Below, piece by piece: positions 48,786 through 58,250 of a stretch of 64,000 nt of DNA (positions within the stretch are counted from its first letter, which is position 1; each line of letters starts with the position of its first letter). The notes under the pieces are model-generated. The model ran no database searches and was not told the DNA's origin. It saw nothing but the letters and a program-made list of their open reading frames with translations. Made by a program: the position numbers and the translations under genes. Origin of the DNA: Aerococcus tenax (GTDB lineage: Bacteria; Bacillota; Bacilli; Lactobacillales; Aerococcaceae); assembly GCF_003286645.3 (NCBI RefSeq), contig NZ_CP127382.2:310001-374000 (forward strand), read 5' to 3'.

Positions 48786-50657
48786 ATGAAGGAAAAACAA
48801 GAAAAATCGAAAATTTCCTTTCTTAATTCGATTCATTTAAAGATTCCTTTGGTCATTATCTTGCTCTTATTACTTGGTTTGCAATTTGCCGGGGCGTATT
48901 TTATCCAACAATTGGAACAGGAAATGATGAGCAGCTTTGATGATCAAATGAATGTGCAAATTGGCTTCTTGGAGGATAGCGTTCGCCCTATTATTCAAAA
49001 TGAAGATAATAAGACGAGTGACCAACAGGCGCAATTAATTAATTCATTGCGTCGTTTTAATGTTAGCAATGTTTTAGAAACCTTGGTGGTTGATGATAAG
49101 GGACAGATTCTTGCTTCATCTAACCCCAGCAACCAGGCCAATGTGGGCCAACAAACGACTGATAACATGATCCGTACAGTTCTCTATAATAACACCAGCC
49201 TGAGTAAGGAAATGTATGATAATGAAGAGAACTTACGAATTAAACAATATGTTGTCCCTATTTTTTCATCGGATAATTCCGGTCTTTTGATCGGGGTTTT
49301 AAGTGTGACGGTCAACATTGAAAGTGTCTACAACCAAGTGCAAAATACGGGTTTGATTTATATCACTTCATCGGGCTTGGCCTTGGTCTTTTCTATCTTA
49401 CTGGCAGTCTTAATCTCTAGAGGGATTACCGGTCCAGTCCAAGAAATGACCAATCAAATTGAAAAGATTGCCGATGGAAATTATAGTGACCAGGTTAAGG
49501 TCTATAGTAATGATGAGATGGGTGTTTTAGCCCAGTCGATTAACTATCTATCAGTTCGAGTACGCGAAGCCCAAGAATCCACGGAATCTGAACGCCAACG
49601 GCTAGATTCGGTCTTAAAACATATGACCGATGGGGTGATTGCCACTGACCGCCGCAGCCGGGTCATGATTACCAATAACCGGGCCTGTGAATTAATCGGC
49701 AAAAAAGAAGCTGAAATTATGGGTCATTCCATTATGGAAGTGCTTAATTTAAGGGATAAATATACTTTCCGTGAGTTATTGAATAGTGAAAGTGATATTT
49801 TAATGCATTTTACTTCTGATGATGGCCAAGAATCCATTATTAAGGGCGAGTTATCTGTCATCCAAAGGGAGTCGGGTTATGTCAGTGGTCTAGTTTGGGT
49901 CTTAACCGATGTGACTGAGCATGAAAAGATTGAACGTGACCGCCGCCAATTTGTCTCAAATGTTTCTCATGAATTGCGGACGCCCTTGACCAGTGTCAGG
50001 TCCTATAGTGAAGCCCTGGCGGATGGCGCCATTAAGGATTCTGAATTAGCGGTAGAATTTCTTGGTGTCATTCAAAGGGAGACCGACCGCATGATTCGAA
50101 TGATTAGTGACCTCTTGAACCTCTCTCGGATGGACTCTAACCGCCAGGAAATGAACCTGGAATTGATCGATTTCCAAGGCTTAGTCAACCATATCTTGGA
50201 CCGTTTCGATATGATGATTCAATCAGAGGATTATGTCAATGAAGAATACCATATCCAACGCGAATTAACCAAGTCACCGATCTGGGTGGAGGCTGACCAA
50301 GACCGCCTCACCCAAGTGATTGATAATATCTTAAACAACGCTATCAAGTATTCACCGGATGGGGGGACGATTACGGTCCGTCTCATGACCACTCATAATG
50401 AGGCCATATTAAGTGTTCAAGACCAAGGATTAGGTATTCCACAAAAAGCTCTTGGACACGTTTTTGACCGCTTCTACCGGGTGGACAAGGCTCGCTCCCG
50501 CCAACAAGGTGGTTCAGGTCTAGGTCTGGCTATCGCTAAGGAAGTTGTGGAATTACATCACGGAAAAATTTGGGCCAATAGTATTGAGAATAAGGGATCA
50601 ACCTTCTTTATTTCTCTGCCCTTTGAACCTGATATGGGGGAGGATGATTGGGAATAA
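48786..50657 (+). CDS. walK: Sensor histidine kinase WalK
   Basis: The 623-residue membrane kinase has TM1 (about 17-37), an extracellular sensor (38-192), TM2 (193-213), HAMP, a PAS domain (about 270-375), HisKA with H395 in FVSNVSHELRTPLTSV, and HATPase (N-box NNAIKYSPDGG, DQGLGIP, GGSGLGLAIAKE). The two-TM form with a sizeable extracellular loop is the staphylococcal/enterococcal rather than the streptococcal type. It signals wall state to WalR. Its stop overlaps the walH start. Confidence 0.97.
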   Translation: MKEKQEKSKISFLNSIHLKIPLVIILLLLLGLQFAGAYFIQQLEQEMMSSFDDQMNVQIGFLEDSVRPIIQNEDNKTSDQQAQLINSLRRFNVSNVLETLVVDDKGQILASSNPSNQANVGQQTTDNMIRTVLYNNTSLSKEMYDNEENLRIKQYVVPIFSSDNSGLLIGVLSVTVNIESVYNQVQNTGLIYITSSGLALVFSILLAVLISRGITGPVQEMTNQIEKIADGNYSDQVKVYSNDEMGVLAQSINYLSVRVREAQESTESERQRLDSVLKHMTDGVIATDRRSRVMITNNRACELIGKKEAEIMGHSIMEVLNLRDKYTFRELLNSESDILMHFTSDDGQESIIKGELSVIQRESGYVSGLVWVLTDVTEHEKIERDRRQFVSNVSHELRTPLTSVRSYSEALADGAIKDSELAVEFLGVIQRETDRMIRMISDLLNLSRMDSNRQEMNLELIDFQGLVNHILDRFDMMIQSEDYVNEEYHIQRELTKSPIWVEADQDRLTQVIDNILNNAIKYSPDGGTITVRLMTTHNEAILSVQDQGLGIPQKALGHVFDRFYRVDKARSRQQGGSGLGLAIAKEVVELHHGKIWANSIENKGSTFFISLPFEPDMGEDDWE

Positions 50658-52132
50658 TGCGAAAATTTTGGACAAACTTGCCTCATTTTCTATTAACCTT
50701 TTTAGTCTTACTGAGTATCTTTTTCTCCCTTAATATTATTGGGCCTTTCACTAACTTATCTAGTAATTGGTCAGGGGATGAGGGAATGGAAGCAAAAACC
50801 ACTGCCCTTACCCCGACTCAAATAGCTAATCCGGGGGATAAGACGCCGCTCTTAAAAGTATTCCGGCCAGTTTCTTTGGTCTACTCTGACGGAGAAGGCT
50901 TTTGGCAAAGCCGGGAAGCCAATTTGTTAACCCACTTTAATGAGAAGATGACCCAGTTAAAAGTGGATAAGCTTGACTTGGACAGCCTCAAGAAAGAATC
51001 GCTGGCTGACTATATCCAAGAAAGTCATAATAAGGAAATGATCGAGCTGGAGTACGCTGATCAAATCCCCCTCCAACTCTTGGGCTTGACTAGTGATGAT
51101 ATTAGTGGTGAATTGGGACAAATTCCCATCAATCTTATCTCCTACCCGCGGGATAGCCGAATGCTTTACTTGATTGACCGGGAAGAGGGTCTGGTCTATA
51201 GTCTGCCTTTAAAAGCGCCGGCTAACTTTGATGACTTAAAGACCAGTATCGATGAGAATAAGAATGGTTTTAAGGCCGTTAAGCGGGTTGATTTGAAAAC
51301 CCCTTACCACTACTTGCTCGACGACAAAGTTGAGGTCAAGGCCCTATCCTATATTTTGGAACGTCAATCCAATGCGGCCTACTTGCAACTCTTATTTAAC
51401 CTTCCTGACCAAGTCAATGACTATAGTGATGTTGAGTCTGCTCGCTACTATACTGAAAACAAGGGCTTAGTGATTAATAATAGTAATTTTGAAATTTTAT
51501 TCAACCAGACCGTTGATTACGAGCTTAATACTGATCCTTTGTCGGTCATCTTACAAGCCTACAATGACCTCCAACGCATCCAGGCCAATAATGATAACTG
51601 GATCTATAGTCAATATAACCATAAAGAAAAGAATGTCACCTTTAGAAAAGTCGTTGGCGGTATTCCTATTTATGGGTCTAATTTTGTTTCACGGATCCGA
51701 ATTGGTTTTCCTAAGGACCATACCCTGCAAGCTAAATTTTCAGCACTCAATATTCAAACGCCTTTGAATGATTTGACGGAAAATTTTGAAATGCAACCGG
51801 CTACCAGTATTATGAAATTGCTTGAAGTCAACCATATTAGCAGTAAGGATATTGATTCGATAAATATTGGCTATTACTGGGTACCTAGTTCCAAGTCCAA
51901 TCGTTTAATTTCCTTAGTGCCTTGTTGGATGATTGAAAAAGATGGGACCTATTTCATGCTAGATGAACTGGTCGACATGACTAAAAATGAGGCTTATGTG
52001 ATACGGAATACGGCAAATGACGTTCCGGTCTATATCAAACACAATCGCAGCGACCAGGAGGCCCAACCAGCAGAAGTTGATAGTAATAATGAAGAAGTCT
52101 TTAAAGAAATGAATCAGGCTCAGAGCCGTTAG
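50657..52132 (+). CDS. walH: WalK regulator WalH (YycH)
   Basis: The 491-residue protein has one N-terminal membrane anchor (about residues 10-30) and a large extracellular part. YycH proteins are poorly conserved, but position, size, topology and segments such as FRPVSLVYSDGEGFW and the closing VPCWMIEKDGTYFMLDEL fit. It interacts with WalK and WalI to tune the kinase. ATG 50657 shares one base with the walK stop (TAATG); a TTG at 50648 is in frame. Confidence 0.9.
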   Translation: MRKFWTNLPHFLLTFLVLLSIFFSLNIIGPFTNLSSNWSGDEGMEAKTTALTPTQIANPGDKTPLLKVFRPVSLVYSDGEGFWQSREANLLTHFNEKMTQLKVDKLDLDSLKKESLADYIQESHNKEMIELEYADQIPLQLLGLTSDDISGELGQIPINLISYPRDSRMLYLIDREEGLVYSLPLKAPANFDDLKTSIDENKNGFKAVKRVDLKTPYHYLLDDKVEVKALSYILERQSNAAYLQLLFNLPDQVNDYSDVESARYYTENKGLVINNSNFEILFNQTVDYELNTDPLSVILQAYNDLQRIQANNDNWIYSQYNHKEKNVTFRKVVGGIPIYGSNFVSRIRIGFPKDHTLQAKFSALNIQTPLNDLTENFEMQPATSIMKLLEVNHISSKDIDSINIGYYWVPSSKSNRLISLVPCWMIEKDGTYFMLDELVDMTKNEAYVIRNTANDVPVYIKHNRSDQEAQPAEVDSNNEEVFKEMNQAQSR

Positions 52133-52146
52133 AGGGAGGAAGTCTT

Positions 52147-53046
52147 ATGAATTTTCGTCAAATTGAAAATATATTGATTATTGTCTTTCTCGCCTTAAAT
52201 ATCTTTCTTGCCTATATTCTCTTTGGTAAGAGTTTTATGGAGACGACTTCCATCCAGTCCAATATTAATATCCAACAGGAATTAAAGAATAATGAAGTGA
52301 CCATGAACTTTAGCCCTTCTTCAGATGACGTCCAGTTGCCGCTGATCGCAGGCAAACAAAGTCGCCTATCCACCGATGGAGGAGACCGGACCAAGGAACA
52401 GAAGTTAGAATGGCGGGATTCGACTGAGGAACTCTATGGCGAGTTCAAAAATCCGATTAAGTTACCCGCGCTGACAGAGAACAATGTGGAAAACCCTACC
52501 CAGTTGTCCCCAGAAGCCTTAAAGCCGATTGAGGACTTGTTAGCTTCTGGAGCGATTGAGCATGGCCAAGAATATCACTTCTTGATCTATAACCGCCAAC
52601 GTAAAATTATTTACTATGGGCAAAATACCTATGCCGACAAACTGGCCATGGATTCTAGTGCTGAATTACTATTTCATTTAAATGATCAAAATGAAATCGT
52701 TTCCTATGAATTGAGCCATGTCCATGACGTGAGTCCGCAAGGGGAAGAACGCCCATTGATCACCCAAAAGAATGCCATTGATAATTTATATCTCTATAAT
52801 GAGATCCCTTCCAAGGCCAATATTTTGTCAGCCAATATTTGTTACCAGCAAACTTTATCAGTTGATGATATTATTGTTTTTAAACCGGTTTGGGCCATTA
52901 TGATGCAGTTGGATGACCATACCACTAAAACCACCTTTGTTGATGCCATTAATGGGACGATCGTCCAAAATGCTCCCGCTTCTCAGCCGGTTAATCCCAC
53001 CAATGATGGCGACAAGGCGGGTAGCCAAAATCGTCAAGGCACCTAG
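52147..53046 (+). CDS. walI: WalK regulator WalI (YycI)
   Basis: The 299-residue protein has an N-terminal membrane anchor (ENILIIVFLALNIFLAYILF, residues 7-26) and an extracellular YycI domain ending with KPVWAIMMQLDDHTTKTTFVDAINGTIV. It is a partner of WalH. GGAGGAAG precedes ATG 52147. In related species walJ follows directly; here another gene intervenes. Confidence 0.92.
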   Translation: MNFRQIENILIIVFLALNIFLAYILFGKSFMETTSIQSNINIQQELKNNEVTMNFSPSSDDVQLPLIAGKQSRLSTDGGDRTKEQKLEWRDSTEELYGEFKNPIKLPALTENNVENPTQLSPEALKPIEDLLASGAIEHGQEYHFLIYNRQRKIIYYGQNTYADKLAMDSSAELLFHLNDQNEIVSYELSHVHDVSPQGEERPLITQKNAIDNLYLYNEIPSKANILSANICYQQTLSVDDIIVFKPVWAIMMQLDDHTTKTTFVDAINGTIVQNAPASQPVNPTNDGDKAGSQNRQGT

Positions 53047-53061
53047 GAAGGAGATCAAGCC

Positions 53062-54720
53062 ATGAAAAAAGAATTCCCAACTCTTATCTTAAGCATCCTT
53101 TTAGGCCTGCTTTGCCTGCTTCCTGATTCGGTTTTGGCAGCAGATAATCAAGGAATTTCAGTTGCGGATTACCAGGTTAAGGTGGAATTTGACCAGCAAG
53201 GGGATATTAAGGAGCACGAACAAGTTCGCTATCAGTTTGATAAGCAAGTCGACCAATTAAGCCATGTGATTAGTACAGGCGAAAGCGGCCACCTACGTCA
53301 ATTAAATATTGATATGCGGATGGATTCAGCTAGCGAAGCCTTTCCTTTTGTTCAGAGTACTTCCCACACGGTAGGAACCTTTGACCTCCACCAAAACGGC
53401 AATAATGTCCAAGTGGACCTCTACAATACCATGTCCGGCGACGATGAAATTGTGAATTATATTGCCAATATTGAGGATGTCTGGACTAAGTACGGCAATC
53501 AAGTGATTATGCAAAAGGACTTTTTGCTCTTGCCTTTCGATATCCACTCCGCTCAAATTACCTTTAAATTTCCCCAGGCGGTGGACCAAAACCACTATAA
53601 GACCTGGCTAGCTAGTCCAGCCCATATCCAAGAGAAGTGGCTAGATGAGTCGACCTTACAAGTTCAAGTCAGAGATCTGAGAGCGGATAGTAAGTTGAAC
53701 GTACAAATGGTGCTTCCAGCTGACGTGATGCCTAATATCAAAGGGGAAGGCCCCGTCTCTAAGGGTGAGCAAATTAACCGAGAGATTGATAAGCATATCG
53801 GCGCCAGACAAGCCTGGTACCGCCAACGCTACTGGATAGTGATGGGGGTCAGTTTAGCCTTAGTCGTCTTATTGATCCTTTACACTTACTTCTTGCTCAG
53901 ACGCAAGCAAAAGATTCGGCAAGCAGCTGATGCTAAGCAAGTCAACCACAGCCATGAGCTCAATCCAGTCGAAGTTAGCGAACTATTGAAGAAGAATTAC
54001 AGCCAGCATGATAAGTTGTGGCTGATTCTTTTATCCTTAGTAGCTAAGGGGCACTTATCCTTACGTTTTGTCAACGCAGATGACCGCTTCTACCCTTACT
54101 TTAAAGTCTTAGCTAGTCAAAGTGATGACCCCTATGAACAAGTTGTTCTGGATGCTTTTAGTAAGCAACAGGAGGGTGGAGATCTTGATTTTGCCAGTTT
54201 TAAATATAGTCTGGGTCTGAAAAAGAAGGGCAAGACCAGGAACTACCGTAACTTGTTGCATGCCCTTAGCAAGCTGGATAAAAAACGAAAACAGGACCTG
54301 CAGTTATTAGATAAGGTTGGAAGTCGCTTTTATGGCTTTTTATGGTGGCTTTATGTCACTGTCTTTATCGTCCTAGCGGGTTTAGTGATTTGGCTGATCT
54401 GGGAGATAAATACGGGCCTTATTTGGCTCTTAGCCCTGGCCTTTTGCTTAGTGGGAATCTACTTACTGAGGCGCTATACTCTGCCGATTTATAATGCCCA
54501 GGGGCAAGAACTTGCCAAATATTGGAAGACTTATTTCGAATCTCTCAAGGGTCGCGACCAGTCCTTGGGTTACAGTCAAAAGGACTACCTCTACAGCTTT
54601 GTGACTGGGGACAACTACCGACTGGTTAAGCAAGCGAAAAAAGCCAACCAGTCGCTAAGCGGCAACTTAGCTCAGGCTTTAGATGCTGTGAACCAATACC
54701 AATTAAAAGATTTTATGTAA
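53062..54720 (+). CDS. DUF2207 family predicted membrane protein inside the wal operon
   Basis: The 552-residue protein has a signal peptide (residues 1-27, ending VLAA) and an extracellular N-terminal beta-rich DUF2207 domain (VADYQVKVEFDQQGDIKEHEQVRYQF). A membrane segment lies at about 254-277, a cytoplasmic region follows with the typical NPVEVSELLKKN and LWLILLSLVAKGHLSLR, and there are two more membrane segments at about 430-475. The function of the family is unknown. It lies 15 bases after walI and 19 before walJ, so it is co-transcribed with the wall-stress system. Confidence 0.85.
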   Translation: MKKEFPTLILSILLGLLCLLPDSVLAADNQGISVADYQVKVEFDQQGDIKEHEQVRYQFDKQVDQLSHVISTGESGHLRQLNIDMRMDSASEAFPFVQSTSHTVGTFDLHQNGNNVQVDLYNTMSGDDEIVNYIANIEDVWTKYGNQVIMQKDFLLLPFDIHSAQITFKFPQAVDQNHYKTWLASPAHIQEKWLDESTLQVQVRDLRADSKLNVQMVLPADVMPNIKGEGPVSKGEQINREIDKHIGARQAWYRQRYWIVMGVSLALVVLLILYTYFLLRRKQKIRQAADAKQVNHSHELNPVEVSELLKKNYSQHDKLWLILLSLVAKGHLSLRFVNADDRFYPYFKVLASQSDDPYEQVVLDAFSKQQEGGDLDFASFKYSLGLKKKGKTRNYRNLLHALSKLDKKRKQDLQLLDKVGSRFYGFLWWLYVTVFIVLAGLVIWLIWEINTGLIWLLALAFCLVGIYLLRRYTLPIYNAQGQELAKYWKTYFESLKGRDQSLGYSQKDYLYSFVTGDNYRLVKQAKKANQSLSGNLAQALDAVNQYQLKDFM

Positions 54721-54739
54721 GAAACGAGGAGAATGAAGT

Positions 54740-55570
54740 TTGGATGTTTTGGACAAAGACGCAGAGCAAAAAGATTTTACCATGCGCATTTGTATGTTAG
54801 CCAGTGGGTCAACAGGAAATGTGACTTATATTGAAACCCCACAGCGGAATATCTTAGTTGATGCGGGCTTAAGTGGTAAGCGTATTGAGGAATTGCTGCA
54901 GAAAATTGGCCGGGACGCCAAGGACCTTGATGCCATCTTTATCTCTCACGAACATTCTGACCATTCCAAGGGGGCAGGCATTATGGCCCGGCGCTACCAA
55001 CTCCCCATCTATGCCAATGCCGATACCTGGTCCTATCTGGAGCAGAAATGTGGCAAGTTAGACGCCGACCAAAAGATAATTATGGAGCCGGGGGAACGGA
55101 TTAGCTTTGGAGATGTCGATATTCTAAGTTTTCCTGTCAGTCATGATTCTATCAATGCGCAGTTCTATGCCTTTCAAAAGGATGGTAAGCAATTCGCCAT
55201 GATGACAGACTTAGGCTATGTTTCCGATCGTTTAGCTGGCCTGGTATACAATTCTGATGCCTTAATGATTGAAAGTAACTATGACAATGATATGTTAAGA
55301 ATGGGGAAGTATCCTTGGCGTTTAAAGCAAAGGATTTTTTCTGACCGGGGTCACCTGTCTAATGTTGAAACGGCGGAAGCCCTGACTAAAATGATAGGTG
55401 AGCGAACCAAACGGGTTTACCTGGGGCATATTTCCAGGGAAAATAACTTAAATGCCCTGGCCCTTGAAACCAATACGGCGATTTTAAAGGAGAACGGCCT
55501 CGGGGTGGGCTATGATTTTGATCTTTATGAGACCCACCATTACCAACCTACCGATCTATTTACCCTTTAA
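54740..55570 (+). CDS. walJ: Metallo-beta-lactamase fold protein WalJ (YycJ)
   Basis: The 276-residue MBL-fold nuclease-like protein has MLASGSTGNVTYIET, the metal motif FISHEHSDHSKG (HxHxDH), SFPVSHDSIN, MTDLGYVSD and IFSDRGHLSN. WalJ has been linked to genome maintenance and wall signalling. TTG 54740 has GAGGAG eight bases upstream. Homologues usually begin close to the internal ATG 54782, so the N-terminal 14 residues are uncertain. Confidence 0.92.
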   Translation: MDVLDKDAEQKDFTMRICMLASGSTGNVTYIETPQRNILVDAGLSGKRIEELLQKIGRDAKDLDAIFISHEHSDHSKGAGIMARRYQLPIYANADTWSYLEQKCGKLDADQKIIMEPGERISFGDVDILSFPVSHDSINAQFYAFQKDGKQFAMMTDLGYVSDRLAGLVYNSDALMIESNYDNDMLRMGKYPWRLKQRIFSDRGHLSNVETAEALTKMIGERTKRVYLGHISRENNLNALALETNTAILKENGLGVGYDFDLYETHHYQPTDLFTL

Positions 55571-55658
55571 TGAGAAAATATTCATATATTTTTCAAATAA
55601 TCATTCTAAGATAGTTAAAATCCTTGAAGTGAACAATTATAACAAGTGGAGGAAAAAT

Positions 55659-56942
55659 ATGCCTAAAGAAGTTAATCCTGATAAAAATCATAATTTAAAA
55701 GATGATACTAAAAACGCTATTAATTCCAAATGGGGAACCGCTATTATCAGTGGCCTAATCGGTGCTGGTTTAGTGGGTGGGGTTTCCGCTTACGCCAACC
55801 AAGATAAGGTTTCTGAAGATGAAGTGAAAACCATGGTGGAACGCCAGGTCAATGCCGAAAGCCAAAATAAGAACGAAAATAAGGGGCAACAAGGGACCCA
55901 ACAAGCCAGTGTGGAGATTCAATCTGATGTTTCTGCTGTGGTGGATAAGGTTGCCGGCTCGGTGGTTTCTGTGGTGAACTTGGCCCGTCCTAACAACCAA
56001 GTTTATGACTTATTTGGCTTTACCCAACCCAGCCGCAATAGTGATGAACTAAAAACCGCCTCAGAAGGTTCGGGTGTCATCTATAAGGTCCATGGCGATA
56101 AGGCTTATATCGTTACCAACAACCATGTGATTAAGGGGAGCGATGCCCTGGAGATAATCCTTGCTGACGGGACCCAAGTGCCAGTTGACCTGGTAGGGGC
56201 TGATCCTTGGACTGACCTGGCTGTCTTGGCCATGCCAGCTGAGTATGCTAAAACTGTGGCAGAATTTGGGGATTCTTCCCAATTGAAGGTGGGGGAACCA
56301 GCCATTGCTATCGGTTCGCCTTTAGGGTCTGACTTTGCTTCAACGGTAACATCAGGTATCGTTTCTGGTTTGAACCGGCAAGTGCCGACCGACTTAGATG
56401 AAGACGGGCAAAGTGATTGGACCGTGACTGCTATTCAAACGGATGCAGCCATTAACCCAGGTAACTCAGGGGGCGCTTTGGTGAACTCTGCCGGCCAAGT
56501 GATTGGGATCAACTCGATGAAGATTTCCACCGCCCAAGTTGAAGGTATGGGCTTCGCCATCCCAAGTAATGACGTGACCACAATTATTAGCCAGTTAGAA
56601 AAAGATGGCCATGTAACCCGGCCAGGACTTGGCCTGCGCATGGCTAGTCTCTACCAATTCCCGCTGGAACGGCAAAAACAAATGCTGAAATTGCCTGAAG
56701 CGGTTGAGGACGGGGTAGTCGTGATGGAGGTTGACCCTAATTCTCCTGCCGACCAAGCAGGCTTGAAGCAGTATGATGTGATTACCCGCTTTGGCGACCA
56801 TGAAATTAAGGATACTACTCAATTACGTCAAGCCCTCTATGGTTCAGACCCCAATGGAAAGGTTGAAATTGAATATTACCGCAATGGTAAGAAGCAAATC
56901 ACTACCATTCAATTACGGCCTCAAGACCACCATAATGCCTAG
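55659..56942 (+). CDS. htrA: Membrane-anchored serine protease HtrA
   Basis: The 427-residue DegP/HtrA protease has a cytoplasmic N-terminus, one membrane anchor (about 25-45), a trypsin-like domain with the triad H156 (VTNNHVI), D186 (TDLAVL) and S270 (NPGNSGGAL), and one C-terminal PDZ domain (VVMEVDPNSPADQAGLKQYDVI). It degrades misfolded surface proteins. ATG 55659 follows GTGGAGG; a longer frame reaching 55512 inside walJ is not supported. htrA next to walJ and rlmH is common in the order. Confidence 0.95.
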   Translation: MPKEVNPDKNHNLKDDTKNAINSKWGTAIISGLIGAGLVGGVSAYANQDKVSEDEVKTMVERQVNAESQNKNENKGQQGTQQASVEIQSDVSAVVDKVAGSVVSVVNLARPNNQVYDLFGFTQPSRNSDELKTASEGSGVIYKVHGDKAYIVTNNHVIKGSDALEIILADGTQVPVDLVGADPWTDLAVLAMPAEYAKTVAEFGDSSQLKVGEPAIAIGSPLGSDFASTVTSGIVSGLNRQVPTDLDEDGQSDWTVTAIQTDAAINPGNSGGALVNSAGQVIGINSMKISTAQVEGMGFAIPSNDVTTIISQLEKDGHVTRPGLGLRMASLYQFPLERQKQMLKLPEAVEDGVVVMEVDPNSPADQAGLKQYDVITRFGDHEIKDTTQLRQALYGSDPNGKVEIEYYRNGKKQITTIQLRPQDHHNA

Positions 56943-56977
56943 TTGACTAAAATTTTTGGGATAATGATAGTAAATTA

Positions 56978-57004
56978 AGCCTCAGGAAAACTGGGGCTTT
57001 TTCT
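56978..57004 (+). terminator. Terminator after htrA
   Basis: AGCCTCAG and CTGGGGCT (one G-T wobble) pair around GAAAA and run into TTTTTC. Confidence 0.75.
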
Positions 57005-57022
57005 TTGTTCTTGGCCTTGGCT

Positions 57023-57255
57023 TTATCAACATAATCCCCAAGCCTTATGCACAAGATCAGGGTAAAACTTTGTGAAACTGTGGATAACTTTGTTGAAAAG
57101 TGGATAAGTCCCGTCACAATGGGCTTCTTTCATGTGGGCAATTATGTGTATAAAAAGTGAAAACTTGGGATAGGTCGAAATTTCTGGGTAAAAACCCCTT
57201 CATAATAGGCTTTATTATTAACAACTTGTGGATTTGTGGAGGAAACTGTGGATAA
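57023..57255. other. Cluster of DnaA-box-like 9-mers between htrA and rlmH
   Basis: Perfect boxes (TGTGGATAA) are at 57079-57087 and 57247-57255. Single-mismatch sites are at 57023-57031 (TTATCAACA), 57045-57053 (TTATGCACA) and 57099-57107 (AGTGGATAA), and weaker ones at 57133-57141 and 57227-57235. The 377-base gap also carries AT-rich stretches and the rlmH promoter region. dnaA itself is not in the window. Confidence 0.6.
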
Positions 57256-57319
57256 GTCCTTGTGAAAAGGAGGAGTTATGCTATGATGAAGGAGAATTTG
57301 AAGAAAAGGGTGACTTGAG

Positions 57320-57799
57320 ATGCGGATTACCATTCTCAGCGTGGGAAAATTGAAAGAAAAATATTTGAAACAGGGGATTGCTGAGTATCAAAAACGAATG
57401 CAACGCTATGGGAAATTAGAAGTGATTGAGGTTAAGGATGAGCCTACCCCAGACAATGCCAGCGACTTGGAAAACCAGCAAATCATCGAAAAAGAGGGTC
57501 AACGCCTACTGGCTAAGATTTCTCCCCAAGCCTATGTCATTGTGCTTGCTATCAAGGGTCAGGACTTAAGTTCGGAAGAATTGGCCCAGCAAATTGATCA
57601 CTGCCTGACCTATGGCAAGAGCGACATTGTCTTTGTCATTGGCGGATCCTTGGGGACTAGTCCGGCGGTCAATCAAAGGGCCGATCTCTTACTCAGTTTT
57701 GGTCGGATGACCCTTCCCCATCAATTGATGCGTTTGGTGCTTAGCGAGCAAATTTACCGGGCCTTTCGCATTATTCACCACGAACCCTATCATAAATAG
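57320..57799 (+). CDS. rlmH: 23S rRNA (pseudouridine1915-N3)-methyltransferase
   Basis: The 159-residue SPOUT methyltransferase starts [21 protein letters not shown] and has IEVKDEP, the SAM-binding knot with [11 protein letters not shown] and the C-terminal [28 protein letters not shown], which is diagnostic. It modifies helix 69 in assembled ribosomes. In staphylococci the 3' end of this gene (orfX) is the SCCmec attachment site, but here the gene is intact and followed by repeats, not a cassette. Confidence 0.97.
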   Translation: MRITILSVGKLKEKYLKQGIAEYQKRMQRYGKLEVIEVKDEPTPDNASDLENQQIIEKEGQRLLAKISPQAYVIVLAIKGQDLSSEELAQQIDHCLTYGKSDIVFVIGGSLGTSPAVNQRADLLLSFGRMTLPHQLMRLVLSEQIYRAFRIIHHEPYHK

Positions 57800-58178
57800 A
57801 GTGCGACAGTCACAACAAAGGACGAAATCGCTGGAAGAAAATACCATAAGCACAGAATACTGTGCGCTGGAATTTTCTGAAGCGGACGTTCGTCCTGTGG
57901 CTGGAGCAGGTTTAAGAAGAGTGCGACAAAAGTCAAAAAGAGCCCTGAACCACTGGAGCGAAAAGTCGAAAGAATTCACGCAGAGAATTCGTCGACGTTT
58001 CGTGAAGTGAACGTCAGGGCAGACTTTTGGAACAGGTTTGAAAAGGATGTGAGGACGCCACTAAAGGCTTGAATTGCTGGAGGAAAATACCATAAGCACA
58101 GTAGGTCTGTGTGTTGGTATTTTCTGAAGCAACTTCAAGGCTGGCGTCCAAACTCAACTATAGAGTGCGACAAAAGTC
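57799..58178 (+). repeat. Patch of dispersed palindromic repeats after rlmH
   Basis: GAGTGCGACA occurs three times (57799, 57919, 58163), two of them as GAGTGCGACAAAAGTC. A 50-60 base palindromic module (GCTGGA-GAAAATACCATAAG, GCACAG, loop, CTGTG, then ATTTTCTGAAGC) occurs at about 57829-57882 and 58076-58130. GTGAGGACGCC and GACTTTTGGAxCAxGTTTTG segments recur near 44062-44183. The whole 57800-58250 stretch holds no convincing gene. Confidence 0.8.
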
Positions 58179-58184
58179 AAAAAA

Positions 58185-58238
58185 GCCACTAGGCTCTGTG
58201 GATAAGTAAACTTATCCAGGGCCTAGTGGCTTGGTTTT
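58185..58238. terminator. Long hairpin terminator downstream of the DUF1002 gene
   Basis: GCCACTAGGC (58185-58194) pairs with GCCTAGTGGC (58221-58230), with an inner CTGTGGATAAG/CTTATCCAG stem and T's on both sides. Confidence 0.85.
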
Positions 58239-58250
58239 TACTATAAAATT

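Noticed and set aside
57801..58010. 69-residue open frame after rlmH
   Set aside because: It lies wholly in the palindromic repeat patch, has no ribosome binding site and its composition follows the repeats.
57320..58250. SCC-like cassette at the rlmH 3' end
   Set aside because: No ccr recombinase, no att direct repeats and no foreign genes follow; the gene has its normal end.
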